NCBI GenBank assembly: GCA_027575805.1
Contig: JANBPU010000060.1
Location: forward strand, 19,850 to 83,849
DNA: 64,000 nucleotides
Origin: Mycoemilia scoparia
Lineage: Eukaryota; Kickxellomycota; Kickxellomycetes; Kickxellales; Kickxellaceae
Direction: 5' to 3'
The notes beneath the pieces were generated by a model. It saw nothing but the letters and a program-made list of their open reading frames with translations, searched no databases and was not told the origin of the DNA. Below are positions 31,994-44,680 of this stretch, in pieces; the stretch's first letter is position 1, and each line of letters opens with the position of its first letter. Position numbers and translations under genes: made by a program.

Positions 31994-32494
31994 ATGCCAG
32001 TAAGCACAAACAACTTTCAAGCTTGTAGTCCTCCAGCCATGGCAGCAATACCTTCCAATAGCAATAGAAATAGATCCGGCATACAGAACGCTTCCCATAG
32101 AGCCACAGTCAACACGAGCGCCATCATCAATCAGACCCAGACGAGACCCATACCGGTCCCAGTAAATGGAGTCAGCACCCAAAGACAACAGGTAGCCCAT
32201 TCGCCCGGCCACACCAACGGTGGCGGTGGCAATGGCAATGGCAGACACCAGACAGAAACCCTCTTGGCCTCCTCGCCAACATACACTAGCGACTGTGATC
32301 TGTATCCCCGTCGTATGCGTGAAACGCTTAACCAAACCAAGCCCAGCGTCTTTGTCTCCGACCCGCTAATCGATGCATATAGCTCACATCGTCGACATTC
32401 TCAAGACCAGACTTCCCCGGGTAGCTTCACTCAAAACATAGATTTGTCCTTATACCCTGGAGCTCAGCGCGAGATCCAAAGGATGTGCGAATGA
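31994..32494 (+). CDS. small Ser/Asn/Thr-rich hypothetical protein
   Basis: 166 residues from ATG 31994. The N-terminal 90 residues are low complexity (Asn, Ser, Thr, Gln, Gly). The C-terminal 75 residues are more diverse and contain SDCDLYPRRMRETLNQTKPS, SDPLIDAYSSHRRHSQDQ and NIDLSLYPGAQREIQRMCE, with two LYP motifs. No signal peptide or membrane segment and no family recognised. Called a gene because of the TATA-like and pyrimidine-rich upstream region, the complete frame and the non-random C-terminus. Confidence 0.55.
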   Translation: MPVSTNNFQACSPPAMAAIPSNSNRNRSGIQNASHRATVNTSAIINQTQTRPIPVPVNGVSTQRQQVAHSPGHTNGGGGNGNGRHQTETLLASSPTYTSDCDLYPRRMRETLNQTKPSVFVSDPLIDAYSSHRRHSQDQTSPGSFTQNIDLSLYPGAQREIQRMCE

Positions 32495-33163
32495 GTCGAC
32501 GTATAAAACAAAGCCTCGTTAGCTTGAAATACCACAATGCTATTTCTTTTTCCATTTATCGCTTTCTTTTGTTTCAGCCATCTATATATTATTTTAGTCA
32601 ATGTAAACTAGCTATGTGGGGCGACTATGCCCTAGACATAACATCATCATCATAGCCAAGGCACTTTGTTGTTCAATGACCTAATATTGATGACTTTGTC
32701 ATGAAGATGCCGGTATAGTCATGGCATTGGTAGCCTCTGTTGGTGCTACGGCAGGCGCCATTCTCTTGCATCTGGCATTTGCATGCATCGCTGCTGGCCT
32801 TTATTATAACCATGACTGCATCAAGATGCATGTCTGGTCACATTTCACCAGGAATCAAATATATGGGAAGATTTCATTAGCGATCAAATCTATGGTAGGC
32901 AGAGATGGGCTCTCATCAGGCCTTGGCTTAATCGTGGGCCTTTTCATGTATAATCTTGGGTTCCCACCATTCTGTCTAGGGCTGTGTGAAACCTGGCCAT
33001 CTCCATAGCATTCAGCTGCTGAAGCTCGAGCAGCAAAGTCCAGGCAAAGGATACGGCTTTATTATAACCGAAATTAAAATGGTAGCAAAAAAGGAGGAGG
33101 GGTTATACCAGGAAAAAGGCCAGCCTTCATGCTTTAGTAAGCGATGAATGGCGGGTGCGCGGC
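32495..33163. other. spacer between Ser/Asn-rich gene and GTR2 (convergent)
   Basis: AT-rich 3' regions of two convergent genes. The 95-codon plus frame at 32721-33008 shows Ala/Leu runs but no homology that I recognise, and was not called. Confidence 0.45.
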
Positions 33164-35009
33164 TTAGTAGTGGTCCATCATGTCGTTTTGTGGGGGATAG
33201 CTATCAGTCACAATGGACATTATATCCTCTCTCAAAATCTCGTTAATATGGCCCGAGTTAAGCGTTGCGTCAGTGTAAGGGCTAGTGTTCATGTCCATCT
33301 TGATGACCTTGCGGATGCCCTTGGCAGCCTTGCCTGCGTTGTATTCGATGAAGGTAGAGTCTTGCATAGTCTCAGGCCGACCAATGCAGAAGAGAGTGAG
33401 TCGTCTAGTAATAAAATAAGCAGTAGAGGGTATCCCAAGTGTTAGGGCTGTATAAACTGTGATACAGTAAAAGTATCCCACGCATGTGTATTGGCAGTGC
33501 CTTGCTTTTACGCCATACCTGTTGACTTGGTACGTTATGATCGTCATTGTCCCCTTCAAGTTTATGACGCTTCGCTTCTCGGGACGATATTTTTCGCTCT
33601 CCTCGTCGTCGTCGTCACCATTGTCGTCGCCAAAGCTGTCTTGGAGTGTCCTGTGGTGCCAGAAATTGATACATATAAAGTTGGCAATCGGGCACTAATG
33701 CGGCTTCATTGCCACTTGGGCAAACCTCTGAAAACACTTACTTCCACATGCTTAGCATGTCTTCCAAGACAACGATGCTATCGAAACAGAACTTGAAGGT
33801 CTGCGTGTCATTGGGTAAAAAGTCGGTAGAAATGTAGGTCTTGGTCATCGTGTCAAAAAGATAAACCTTGTCGAGCATGGAGCGCTATTGTTCGAAGAGA
33901 AGCGGATTGAGTTTAGAATGGCCTTTGGACATGTCTATGTTGCCATGGGCATTTTATGGTGGTCGTGACTTACTGAGCATAGGGTGTTTAGAATTGTGTC
34001 AAGGTAGGGTCTGTGTGGAAGGACCTCCTGCGAAACCTTGCTGATTGCCTCGTTGACAGTGTGATCATATATGCTTGTCAAGAAAAATGATACCATGGAT
34101 GTGTTGTACCCCTCAGTATCAACAAATTTGATGATTCTGTGCTCGATTTCTTTGTGGATGTCTACAAATCCCACACCAATAGCAATTAGCCTTTTCTTGT
34201 TCTAGCTGCATTCTTGGCTGGCTCTCCATGTGGTGAACTAAGGCCACTTACCAGTTTGAAGTTCCCTGGAAAGCCCGTCGACTTTGTGTATAAACACGTT
34301 GACCCTTATATCGGTGTTGACTCGATATGCCGTTTCCATGATTTCAGTAAGAATATCAACCGAGTGGCGGACATCATCCTACAGGTTGGTCAGATTTTTA
34401 GTGACAACGTCCACAATTGGGTTTGCAATGAAGGGTCTTCTGGTCTTTGCTCGTAACACTTTGACTTTTCCACTTACCTGCGAGTCAATGACATATATAA
34501 TACAGGCCCTAGAGTTGTAGTAAAGCCTAGGGTCGGGGCGCCCAACGCCACCATCCAACTCACTTTGGCTGGGATAGTCATAGGCTTTTATACCAGCATA
34601 CATCTCGTATTCGGTTATGTCCGTTGTGGTCTCTAAATAAAGCGTGTCCGTCGCATTAACCCGGTTGAACAAGACACTAAGTATGCTGGTTTTCCCGCTC
34701 CTACAGGAAAAAGTGGCAAGGTCGGCCTTGTATTTAACGCGAACTCACTGCATACAAAAAAAATCCTAGAAATACATACTTTGGTAGGCCCAGGACAAAG
34801 ATCTGAGATGGAGTCGGTTCTCTCAGCATCGTGCGAAGCGATATGTCATCCCTAGTAGATTTAAATGCCAGTGCAAATCATTTGATTTATTGCAATTCCT
34901 GTTTTTGCTTGATCAATGTGTTCAGCTATGCATACCCTTCGATATACTCGATGTCATGGTCATGGTGCGGCAAAGTCGATTGCGAAAAGTCGTAGTTTGA
35001 GTTTGACAT
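33164..35009 (-). CDS. gtr2: Rag-family GTPase Gtr2 (RagC/D)
   Basis: Eight exons on the minus strand: 35009-34936, 34851-34780, 34700-34478, 34378-34252, 34161-33974, 33884-33742, 33650-33519, 33404-33164; the sum is 1,200 nt, 399 residues. All junctions are GT-AG and phase-consistent. The P-loop is split by an intron (VLGLPK|SGKTSILSVLFNRV). Other marks: LYLETTTDITEYEM, CIIYVIDSQ, HKVDGL (the Rag form of the NKxD box) and FFLTSIYDHTVNEAISKVSQ, followed by the C-terminal roadblock-like dimerisation region (KVYLFDTMTKTYISTDFLPND, INLKGTMTIITYQVNRR, LTLFCIG). Gtr2 pairs with Gtr1 on the vacuole to signal amino acids to TORC1. An acidic Asp/Glu insert (GDDNGDDDDEESE) near residue 285 is unusual. 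Confidence 0.93.
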
Positions 35010-35883
35010 GTCCTATATTTGTATATATTTGGCGAGTGGATGGCTATAGTAATTGTGCTACTATCCCAGTTCAGCATTGTATATATAAACTGCCAAGTTT
35101 ACTACATACCATTTTTGGTCAACCTGTTCAAGACTTTTAACGCAGATTTAAGATTATTAGGGCGTGGTTTGAAGAATTTGCGGCTCCTGTCACTCAGGTA
35201 TATAGTACGGGTACCTAAACATTAGATTGGTTGGTAAAATATCAAATTAGAAATGAGACCATTATACTCGTAATTTCTACACCAGTACTGTTTGTTATGG
35301 GCAATAGATTTTTGATCCTTGTTTGTGAGGTGTCGTATTTGATGTTTCATAATTGGTTCTTGTCTTTATGGTCCAAGGGTTTGAAACCAGTGGAATCGTG
35401 CTGAGTGCGTGGTCAATTATTAGAGCCAGAAGTCCTCTATTGGGCCATATATATTTTAACATCTCTCACTTGTAGCTTGGGAAAATGGCCAGTGTGCTTT
35501 GAGATGAGTTTATTTTACTCGAGCTGGTGACCAACACCCAACTCTAGCAGCCAGTGTGCTGTATCTCCTCGGTGTGAGGCTGATCTTCATCAGCAACTCA
35601 CTGAACCAACAGCAAAATATGAAAACCCAAAATTACACGACTCCAGACAAAAGCATACCCACTATTAGTTGCTGACATATTCTTTCCTCTATTACCCTGT
35701 ATTTTTCTTTGTAGTCGCCAGTTTGTCCATCCTTGTAGCAAGCTTCATACTCGGTTTTTCAAACACTTTTCTACGATTCACAACCAACTGCCATAAATCT
35801 GCATTTACGAGGCCATCGCAAGATAGCCATCTACTCCATAAACCCTAGAGGCTTTAATTTGCTAGCTAGACTTAGCTGTTGCG
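35010..35883. other. divergent intergenic region GTR2 / LAA1
   Basis: About 870 bp, AT-rich, containing both promoters. No credible frame and no MITE copy. Confidence 0.5.
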
Positions 35884-38800
35884 ATGACAGTCCGCAATGC
35901 CCCAAAGGCCAACGGGGACAGAGTCCTTGTGTTCGATATCATCAGATACAAGAACCTGAGGACTTCAAGCGAACAAGAATTGTTCCTTTTCCAATGGGTG
36001 TCGCAGCTGCATGAATACTTGCAACATTGTCCGCCAGAGGAGCCGATGCCATTTCAAAACTCGCTAGAACCTCTTCTATTGACCATGCTGTCGCTTATCC
36101 CCACCGCCCTAGAGAATTCAAAGATATCTCTATCATGGCTGTCCAGCAGCTCACGACTTTCTATTCCCGGGATGCACTCCCCACTGATTCCTTATGCTGA
36201 TATGCCACGGGTGGCAAAGCCAACAAGAGCTCTGCGAGATCTTGTAGCCCGATGTCTGTCCAGGATTTATGGTATTTGTAATATGAATACGCTCAGCGAG
36301 ACACTCAATGTTCTACAGGTAGTCATCCAAATCAAGAAAAGCAAGGCAGTGGAAAGACAAGTTCGATTGTGAGTATAAAAGAGTTTTTATAAAGACATAC
36401 AATGTATTGCAAGACCATATGAGCTTAATCTGACTTTGCTAAACTTGATATTATTATAGGGCCGCTTTGACTTGTACCGGCGCATTATTCGAGACAATTG
36501 GAAATAAAGCCGGATTTCGACTTCTGAGTACATTCAATGATCTTGTAGCCTTATGTCTGAAGATCGCCCGTACGCAATCAGAGCCTATTCTTGTCCGAGT
36601 TGAAGCCACTCGAACATTGGACAAAATCCTCAGTGGAGCGGGAAAGGCCGCAACGGATCCTGTTGTCAGAGACATCTCAAAGGTCCTAAAGCAAAACATC
36701 ACACACAAATCTCCACTCCTGGCCATATCCTCCATGCGGACGTTCCGATCTCTATTTTTATTTACAATGTATCCATCTCTACTTACACCGACTGCCACTG
36801 AACAACTTTTGACTGGCCCACTCCTAAAAGCCGTGTCAACAAGAGTAATCGCAGTGCGGCGCGCTGCTGCAAAGCTCTGTGCTGTAATGATCACCTCCAC
36901 CTGCAACATAACCACCAGTGTAAATTCGTGGTCTAGCTTTGACTTTTCAGCACCAGAACAGACAAATGATGTAGCCAGAGGTATAAATAGTCAAAGCCCA
37001 ACACCGACCCCTATAGAGAGATCTGGATCTCACAACGACCTTATTCGTTCGCAGACCATCGGGCCCGGAGGTAGAAACAAGTCGAGAGCAGCTGGCAGAA
37101 GGAGTGGGAGCGTCTTAGCCGCAGATTCACAGTCTGCTTCTGGCTATAGACTTTCTCTGAGTGAAGTTGGTGGCCGGGAGAGCCCATTAGGCAAACTTTC
37201 CAGCACCCCACCTCGATCATCTACCCCAGTCCATACGACGGTTAGAACAAGTGCTTCCAAGCCTTCGACACCCACCCCACCGGGCCAAGTACATGTCAAT
37301 ACTCTGAGTACACAGCAGGCCACTACCACAGAACTTCCGGACACTCTGAGGTGGCTCTCAGGAGTATTTTCTCGAGTCAGTTGCACACGTGAGGAAAGAA
37401 CGGGAATCTGTGATATATACTGTGCGTTGTTCCAGGAGCTGGGCGCTGAGTTTATTGAACTGAACTACCATCACATTATTCGCCATCTATTTCTAGACTT
37501 GATTGTGCGGACCTATCTCAACATCATGCAGATCAACCAATCCGCCAGAAACATCTCGAACACGACGAATTCTCAATGGGGGACTTTTCCTGCTAATGAA
37601 GCCACAATGCGTGCTATTCGTTCAATTGTGGGCTGGATGCTCCGAATCCCATTAGCACAAAACTGCCTTTCAGAGCAGGGTAAGCTCAAAGCAGCACAAA
37701 TTCTATGGAATGGCTGGATAACGAACTCATCTAGCGTGGTCAAGAATTACCTAAACAATTCCTCCGGCACTAGCAGCGTGCTTTTGAACCTGGGAAAGAG
37801 AGTATCGAGTGACACCGTGCGCAATTCATGGGAGCAGGTTATATTGGTTGCTATGGGCGAGTGGAAATTGTTGGTCGAAGATCTTGGTCAAGTTGCAATT
37901 TCACTTTCGCTTGGGACTGGCCCTCCAGGCCTTTTATCCAAATTTGAGGACGAAGCGGCATCTGCAGCAGCTGTCTTTATGCCTTTCCTGACATGCACTT
38001 GCGAAAGTATCCAAGTACTTGGAGCGCATTGTTTGGGTACCTGGATGAGCCTGAACCAGCTGGATATAAATCCAGTCATCAACGGACTGTTCATTCAGCT
38101 TAAGGCTGTGCTGGTTCGATCGAGCCAGGTTGGGAATCCGCCTTGTGAAATGGTCTGTGCCGGCATAGGCTTGTCTCGCGGAATTGCCTCGATCATTACA
38201 ACAGCCGCACCAAAGCACATTTTACACATAGACATGTCTCAACTGGAAACCCTGAACCAAATGGCCATCTTGCTTCTCGAGCAGGCTTACAGAATCAGCG
38301 AGCCTGAGCTCCATGGTAGCGCCAATGATAATAAGTCTATGCAATCGCCACGAATTTCCGATGTGCAATTATACAACAACGAAACGCTGGATCCTGGAGT
38401 CAGTAGCCCCGACCCATTGGATTTTGGTTCTCAATTTGGTATCTATCGAAAAGCCTCCATGCAAAATTCGCAGGATAGGCAGCAAAGTAAAAAGTCTAGA
38501 GACGGTGTGGATTCTCTGCAGCCAGAAACCCTTTTGAACTACCTTCGATCGTCTGTCGGGTGGATAATAGCCTCTTCGATGATTAGTGTCGGGCCAGAAT
38601 TTATAGATCTCAATCTCAAGCATTCTTGGACAAGACTATGGCATGCTGCCCTGCTGACTAGTGAAGATGTACATGAGCCACTCTCCAAGGAAGATGGAGA
38701 CAAACGGCCAAGTACTGTTGAGTCTCTTTGGGCCGAGAATATTGCGCTTCTGCATTCAAAGATATATACGCTGATCCATATAAAACTGTATCTACAGGCC

Positions 38801-41800
38801 ATTTTACTTAATGGTCCGAGGTGGTCAGTCAAACTTGAAAACACTAAAATTTTTTCTCAAATTGTTAGCCTTGTCAAACATACCCTCTCATATGCCGATA
38901 ATATCCTTCATAAACCGCTTCTCCGGAAGACCGCCCAAGGGCCTGCTACGAGTACTGGCCGCCCATGTCCTGATATAGCAGCATCATGCTACGAGCTACC
39001 TGGCTCACCATCGATTTTATGCAGCCACTTGATACTTCGACGCCAACTTATTGAATGCCTTTCTAGCATCCCGAGGTCTCACGACATATCTTCGCTGTAC
39101 CCAGGAGTGTCTAGGCTCTTGTGCGAAACCCTTTCCAGCACTGACAATCTCTCTGAAACCTACCGATCGCGCTACATTCAATCCAATGCCAAGATAGACA
39201 GCACTCCGGATGGATATTCTTCCATATCATCAAGGGCCACCCTCACCGGGTTCCGGCTTGGGCCCTATGGCTATGAAGCCGAGGTTGGCAAGAGCAGCTT
39301 GATGGACACTATCTTTTACCAGTATTCAGAGCTAACCAGTGGGCAACAAGACAGATCCAACATGACGCTGGCCAAGGGTCTGAACACGGCCATTGACTTC
39401 AACACATGCCACTTCCAATCAATTGAGCATGATCCCTGGGATATTCAGCACCTTAGGACTGTGGACCCGAAAGGTGACATAGCTGTCTATGTCGCGATGA
39501 ACCAGCCAAATGGGCCATTTGCAGTGAATCATTGTGGCTCATTTGACCCATACACGTCTCTAGTAGACTCATCGGTTCGACTTTTTGGGCGTGTATTTGC
39601 AAATATGTCCCAAAACGGACAGCTTTCGACACTGGAGACCCTGCTCAACAATTATCAGTCGCTTCCCACCAATTCGCATAGACATGCGGCTATCCAAACA
39701 AACATTTTAGTAGCCCTATACTCTGCCATGACTGAGTATGACAGGCAACGCAGTGGCTCATCCCATTCCGCCTTGGGCCCACAGGTAACCTCATTCATTA
39801 GCGAGCTGGTAAGAACAATGCTTCTGGTTCCTTCGCTGAAGCACCGCTTGCTAATTGGAGAAATATTTGGGCTACTGGCCACATACACATCAATATCATC
39901 TCAGTATATCACCGATCTACTCAACTACCTTACCAATGAAGCCATAAGAGCCCGTGATAGGTTTGTGCGAGCTGGAGCAGCAGTGGCTCTCGGTGCACTG
40001 TATTCCCACGCCGGGTCTGTGCTGGCATCCCACCATCTCAAGCAGGTCATAGTACTTCTTCACTCTCTGAGCTGCGATGCGGACCCCGTTGTAAATAGCT
40101 GGGCCTTGAGAGCACTGTCAGAAGCAGCATCAGCAGCCGGATACATGTTCCAGCCATACGCGAAGGATACGTTCCTCATGGTAACAAAACTGTTTTTAAC
40201 AGAATCCCACTCATTCCCATTCCAAGGCGAAGCCATGCTCCCTCCTCTCATGACGGCACTACCACCCAGATCCATTCCAGGATTACCGGCAGATAAAGAT
40301 GTAGCGAGCCCCCAGATATCACTAGGCAGCGTTAGCAGGGAGGTGGCCACAGGAAACCTGGCAGCACACTTCCATCCAAATAGCACAGTATATCATGCAG
40401 GGCACCGTGAAAAGGAAATACCCCAGTCCATTTCAGGGTCGTCATCATCGCCTGGTCAGGATGGTGAGCTACCCAGGTACTGTTGCGAAAACGATATTGA
40501 TGCTCACGATGCACGCTCCCAATTGGGTTCTGTTCTCAATTCGGTCTTGTCTGTATTTGGCCCAGAACTACAGATCGATACGGCTACCAAGGATCTGGCC
40601 TCAACTCTTATTAGAGAGCTTGGAAGAAGTTTGGCTTCGACGGGAGCCGTATTCATTCCAGAAATAAGATATGCCCAAACTTCGGCGCACACAGCACCTG
40701 GGTCGGCAACAGGTGTTTCTGTTGTTGAAACCCAGGGAATATGTGATCAGGATGCCCGGTGCTTTTTGTCAGCCCAATTCATGTTATCCGTGCAGCAGCA
40801 GATACTCTTTTTCCCCACGCCCTATACTCTTGCTGGAGAAGAGTTTCTGCAATCATATATAGATTCTTCTCTCAGGCCAGTTATTCGAGCATTCCATATC
40901 TCGGATGGCGCTGAAGATGGGCCTGTGTCTATGGGGATGCGTGATCTTCAAAGGATAGCTACAACATCGCTTGAATCGCTCATTAGACTATATGGAGAGC
41001 AAATATGCCACCCCAGCAAACAGCGCCCCTATTATTGCAGATGGTCTGATCTTCTATGGGAATCACTGATACTCTACAATTCCATCTCTGATCGGGGAAT
41101 ACACAGTGTTGGATATCGTGCCTTAGAACATGAACTCATTACGCTCATAAAGACGATATCAGATTGGATTTTAACTACCTCCAAAGATGCCATGATTGTC
41201 AGGGGGCTCGACTCCGAGAATAATATTAGTGATGATATTTCTGAGCTTATCAATATAGTCACTGATGTATTTACACTCAAAACCCAGGCTACTATCCCCG
41301 TCCTAAGATCAAAAGCGGTAAACCAAAAGTTGTCAGAAAAGAGCTTTCTCGCAAGTCCGGCTATGCCAAGGCTATTCAACGTAAATACCAAGCTTATTTC
41401 GCTTGACTTGATTGCCGATCTCCTGTCTACCTTTGAAGCACTGCGGCCCTCCAAAACAGCTGAAGGCGGCTGGAGAAAACACCATCTATCTTCCAAAGTT
41501 TCCGAGCTGGTCAAAATAGCCTACTTGTCGACAACAACTTCCCCAAATCAACTTTACATTCTGGCACTCAAAGGTCTCGGTGTCTTGTCAACAATCATGA
41601 AACAGTTCTGTGATGTCCCCGATCCCGAATCTCTTGGTGAAGAAGTATCAATTTTGGAACTCCACCAAGCCCAAATATTGTCTGCCTTTTTGCCATTGCT
41701 CAATTCTGTCCAATACTCACAGATAGATCTGAGACACGGCATCATCTCTACAGCAACTACGTTCATTACCTCGAATATTACCAATAACTCTAATACTCTC

Positions 41801-44362
41801 AGCCGGGTTTTGCGCCCACTTATAATTGCATTCCGTACTAACTGTAATACAAATAGTCATGAAGATGTCAAAAGCGTGGAACGCCCCAGATTGACTAGTC
41901 AGGCTCGAATCGTTCTTCAAATGGGAATTCTTCAATCATGGGCACAGATATTTGATTTCGCCTACAGATATCCAGAATCACCTGTAAGGTCCCTAATTTT
42001 CCCGCTTCTATCCAAGTTAATTGAGCAGTGGTTGAATATGCTCAAAGACTGTATGAACATTCACTTTGTGTCCAATATAAGTCAACAGCCACTCGATTTA
42101 TCCGTAACCCCACTTGCAAACAATGGTTTGAGCATGATTTTGGAGTCTACGCATGCAGTATTTTATCTTTCGCAGATATCTTTTCAAGCCCGTATCCACA
42201 CATTGAATCTTTTCAAAGTCCTTTCGTTGCTCTTAAAACCAAACAATGTTCATGAAGAGTCCATCAGAGACACAAACTTGCTCTCGCACCTGGCTCAAGG
42301 ACGTTCCCAAATAACCGAATGGCTAGAAAGCTTTCCTGGTCCAACACTAGCAAACTTTGACTCGTTGAAAACAACTCATGCAACAACGCTAGCGAGATTC
42401 TTGCTAAGGCTATTTGACCCACAGCAGGTCCATGCTATCATCTTGGACGAGGGAAAGTCTGGAGCTGTTCCTACAGCAAACATTTCTTCTAGAAAATCTC
42501 GCTCCACAATATATTGGGACACCATTCTGGCTGATACAACCAGCAGCGATTACATCCAATCTATTATAGGCATTTTCGGGCAAGTCACAAACTACCTAAA
42601 AATCGAAGAGCTGTCAAGTTTGAGCGCCGTAGCTGAGCCTGAAACTCACATGTCGCCTCGGGAAGCAATAAGCTGCATCTGGAGACAAACGGTTTCTTCC
42701 ATTTCAAATGAAGCATCTAAAATTTCTTTAGAGAGCAAGGGCTTGAGGTACCATACTGTTAGGCTGAAAATAGAACTGGTGGGCCTTTACCGTGGACTTT
42801 TGAATCTGTGCTCCAAAGATGCTGCATTTATTACATCTTGGCTCTTCTTGTCAACTCCACATAGTGATGGAGAGATTGAGTTGGACTCCATGGCCATTAG
42901 CGATCCATTTTCAACCAGTCTGAATGATATTCTCACTAGTGATGGAGCCATTATATTTTCGGACATTCTTTCGCTTGTCGAGACACCCATTAGAAACTGG
43001 TCAATGTCCAAACAAAAAAGTACTGATAGTTCAGTATCAGAGGCTACTACCCAACTTGATGAGCTATTGGTTGCTGAAACTATTAAATGTCTCGTTGAGC
43101 TTCTTTTGCTAGTACCAGAGTTGGATCAGGCACGATATATTGTTCATCTAATCTGCGCCCTGTTAAGGTCAACGTTGTTCAGTGATAATAACCTGGTTAC
43201 TACTACTGGCAGGAAATCACCTATGTTCATGGCATTTAATGCATTTGTAACTACATTGAACCCTGTCGTATCTCATTCAGCTCGCACCGTTGAAGATAGT
43301 CAGCCGGATAAAGGTGAAGATGATGACTTTGACGATTTTGGAGACTTTGAGGAAGCTGCTGATGTCACTCCAACTATCATGGCAAGTGAACCAGATACAC
43401 AAGAGCAGAAAGATGATAGGCATTACAGATACTGGCACAAAATGGGTGGGGAGTGGTTAAACGAAACATTTAACTCGCTTCTGGAAAGCACTTGCTCTAG
43501 GCCGTACTCATCCCAGGAAGTTGGAAACATCATAGATCTCCTTCTAGACGTTTTGTTGGCCACACGTGAAGGGTGGACTCCAGACCTTGGTATAATTCAG
43601 AAACTCGTGAAAAAGATCCTTGTCACCAACAATGACGGGGACGTTTCCACTGGCACAACAAAAGACATCAGTATCATTAAATCAAAGGTTGACCAAACAA
43701 AAAAGCTGGCTGCTAACCTTGACAGTATAACTAATCTCAACAACTTCCGCCAAGAACTGATCAAGGCGGTTTCTTCAAACACTCTGAACCTGGTTAGTAA
43801 ACTATATGAAACGAAAAGCTTGTCAGACAATATCGAGCTTCAAAGAATCCTCGCTATGTCTATAGACACAGTATATTCCTTATGCAAAAACTCTGCCCAG
43901 AATGACCTAGAGTGTATAATGCCAGATATAATAACCACCATTGCAAACCTAGTCTACCAACTCCAGTCTTTTGAAACTAATAACGAGTCTGATTTGGATT
44001 TGTCGACTGGAGAAACTATATCAGAACACCTTGGATGTTATAAAATACTGATGAATTTGACAATAAGGCTAGAAAAGCAGTACTGGAAGGTTTATAACAA
44101 TACATATGAAAAGGTACTTTTGACGGAAGATTCTAAAAGACTGCACATGGAGTCTCTCAAAAAGAAATACTTGGAATTTTTGGGTCAGGCCAATGGTGGT
44201 TACAAATCTTCGGCATATCCCATCAATGATATTGGAAGCCCAGAATCAGCATCATCTGAACTATTTTCGCCTCTAACATCATCGTCTTCAGGCAAAGATA
44301 AGAGCAATGAGCCAAATTCAAAGCCCAAGATTGAGCTCAAAATCAACTTTTCTCAATTTTAA
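35884..44362 (+). CDS. laa1: Laa1/HEATR5-type giant HEAT-repeat protein (AP-1 accessory)
   Basis: Exons 35884-36368 and 36460-44362 (91-bp intron) encode 2,795 residues, the largest gene here. The join restores the conserved stretch RLAALTCTGALFETIGNKAG. Repeated amphipathic helix pairs run through most of the length, for example VRAGAAVALGALYSHAGSVL and PVVNSWALRALSEAASAAGY near residue 1350, matching HEATR5/Laa1. A Ser/Thr/Pro-rich loop occupies about residues 330-445. Near residue 2449 an acidic-Phe motif (DDDFDDFGDFEEA) resembles gamma-ear-binding or AP-1-recruiting motifs. Laa1 localises clathrin adaptor AP-1 to the trans-Golgi network and endosomes. AATAAA at 44408-44413. Confidence 0.9.
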
Positions 44363-44680
44363 CCATGCTTTATTGTATACTAAGCCCTTGTTGGTTGAAG
44401 CTATATGAATAAACATTTAAAATGCTGTGCATAAAATCCATGTACAAATAAAGCCATATTAGAAGGTCGAATGATAAAAAAAACTAGAAAATATTTATTA
44501 TAAAAATAATTTTGGAAATCATTACGCTAGAATTTTGGTGAAAAAAAGCACTGAAATTTACTCTTCTTTCAAGAAGATGAGATTTAGAAAAGGTGTGTAT
44601 AATTGTGTGTAAGCTTGGCATTTGGGAAAAACTGGATAACACCAAGACCTATTTTTGACATAATTTGGGGAGAAGGGGTG
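44363..44680. other. convergent 3' spacer LAA1 / S1 protease
   Basis: 318 bp, AT-rich, with polyadenylation-like AATAAA (44408-44413) and a second CAAATAAAG near 44446. No coding signal. Confidence 0.5.

Noticed and set aside
32721..33008. 95-codon plus frame between convergent genes
   Set aside because: No promoter-like signal, no domain, and sits in the 3' flank of two genes.
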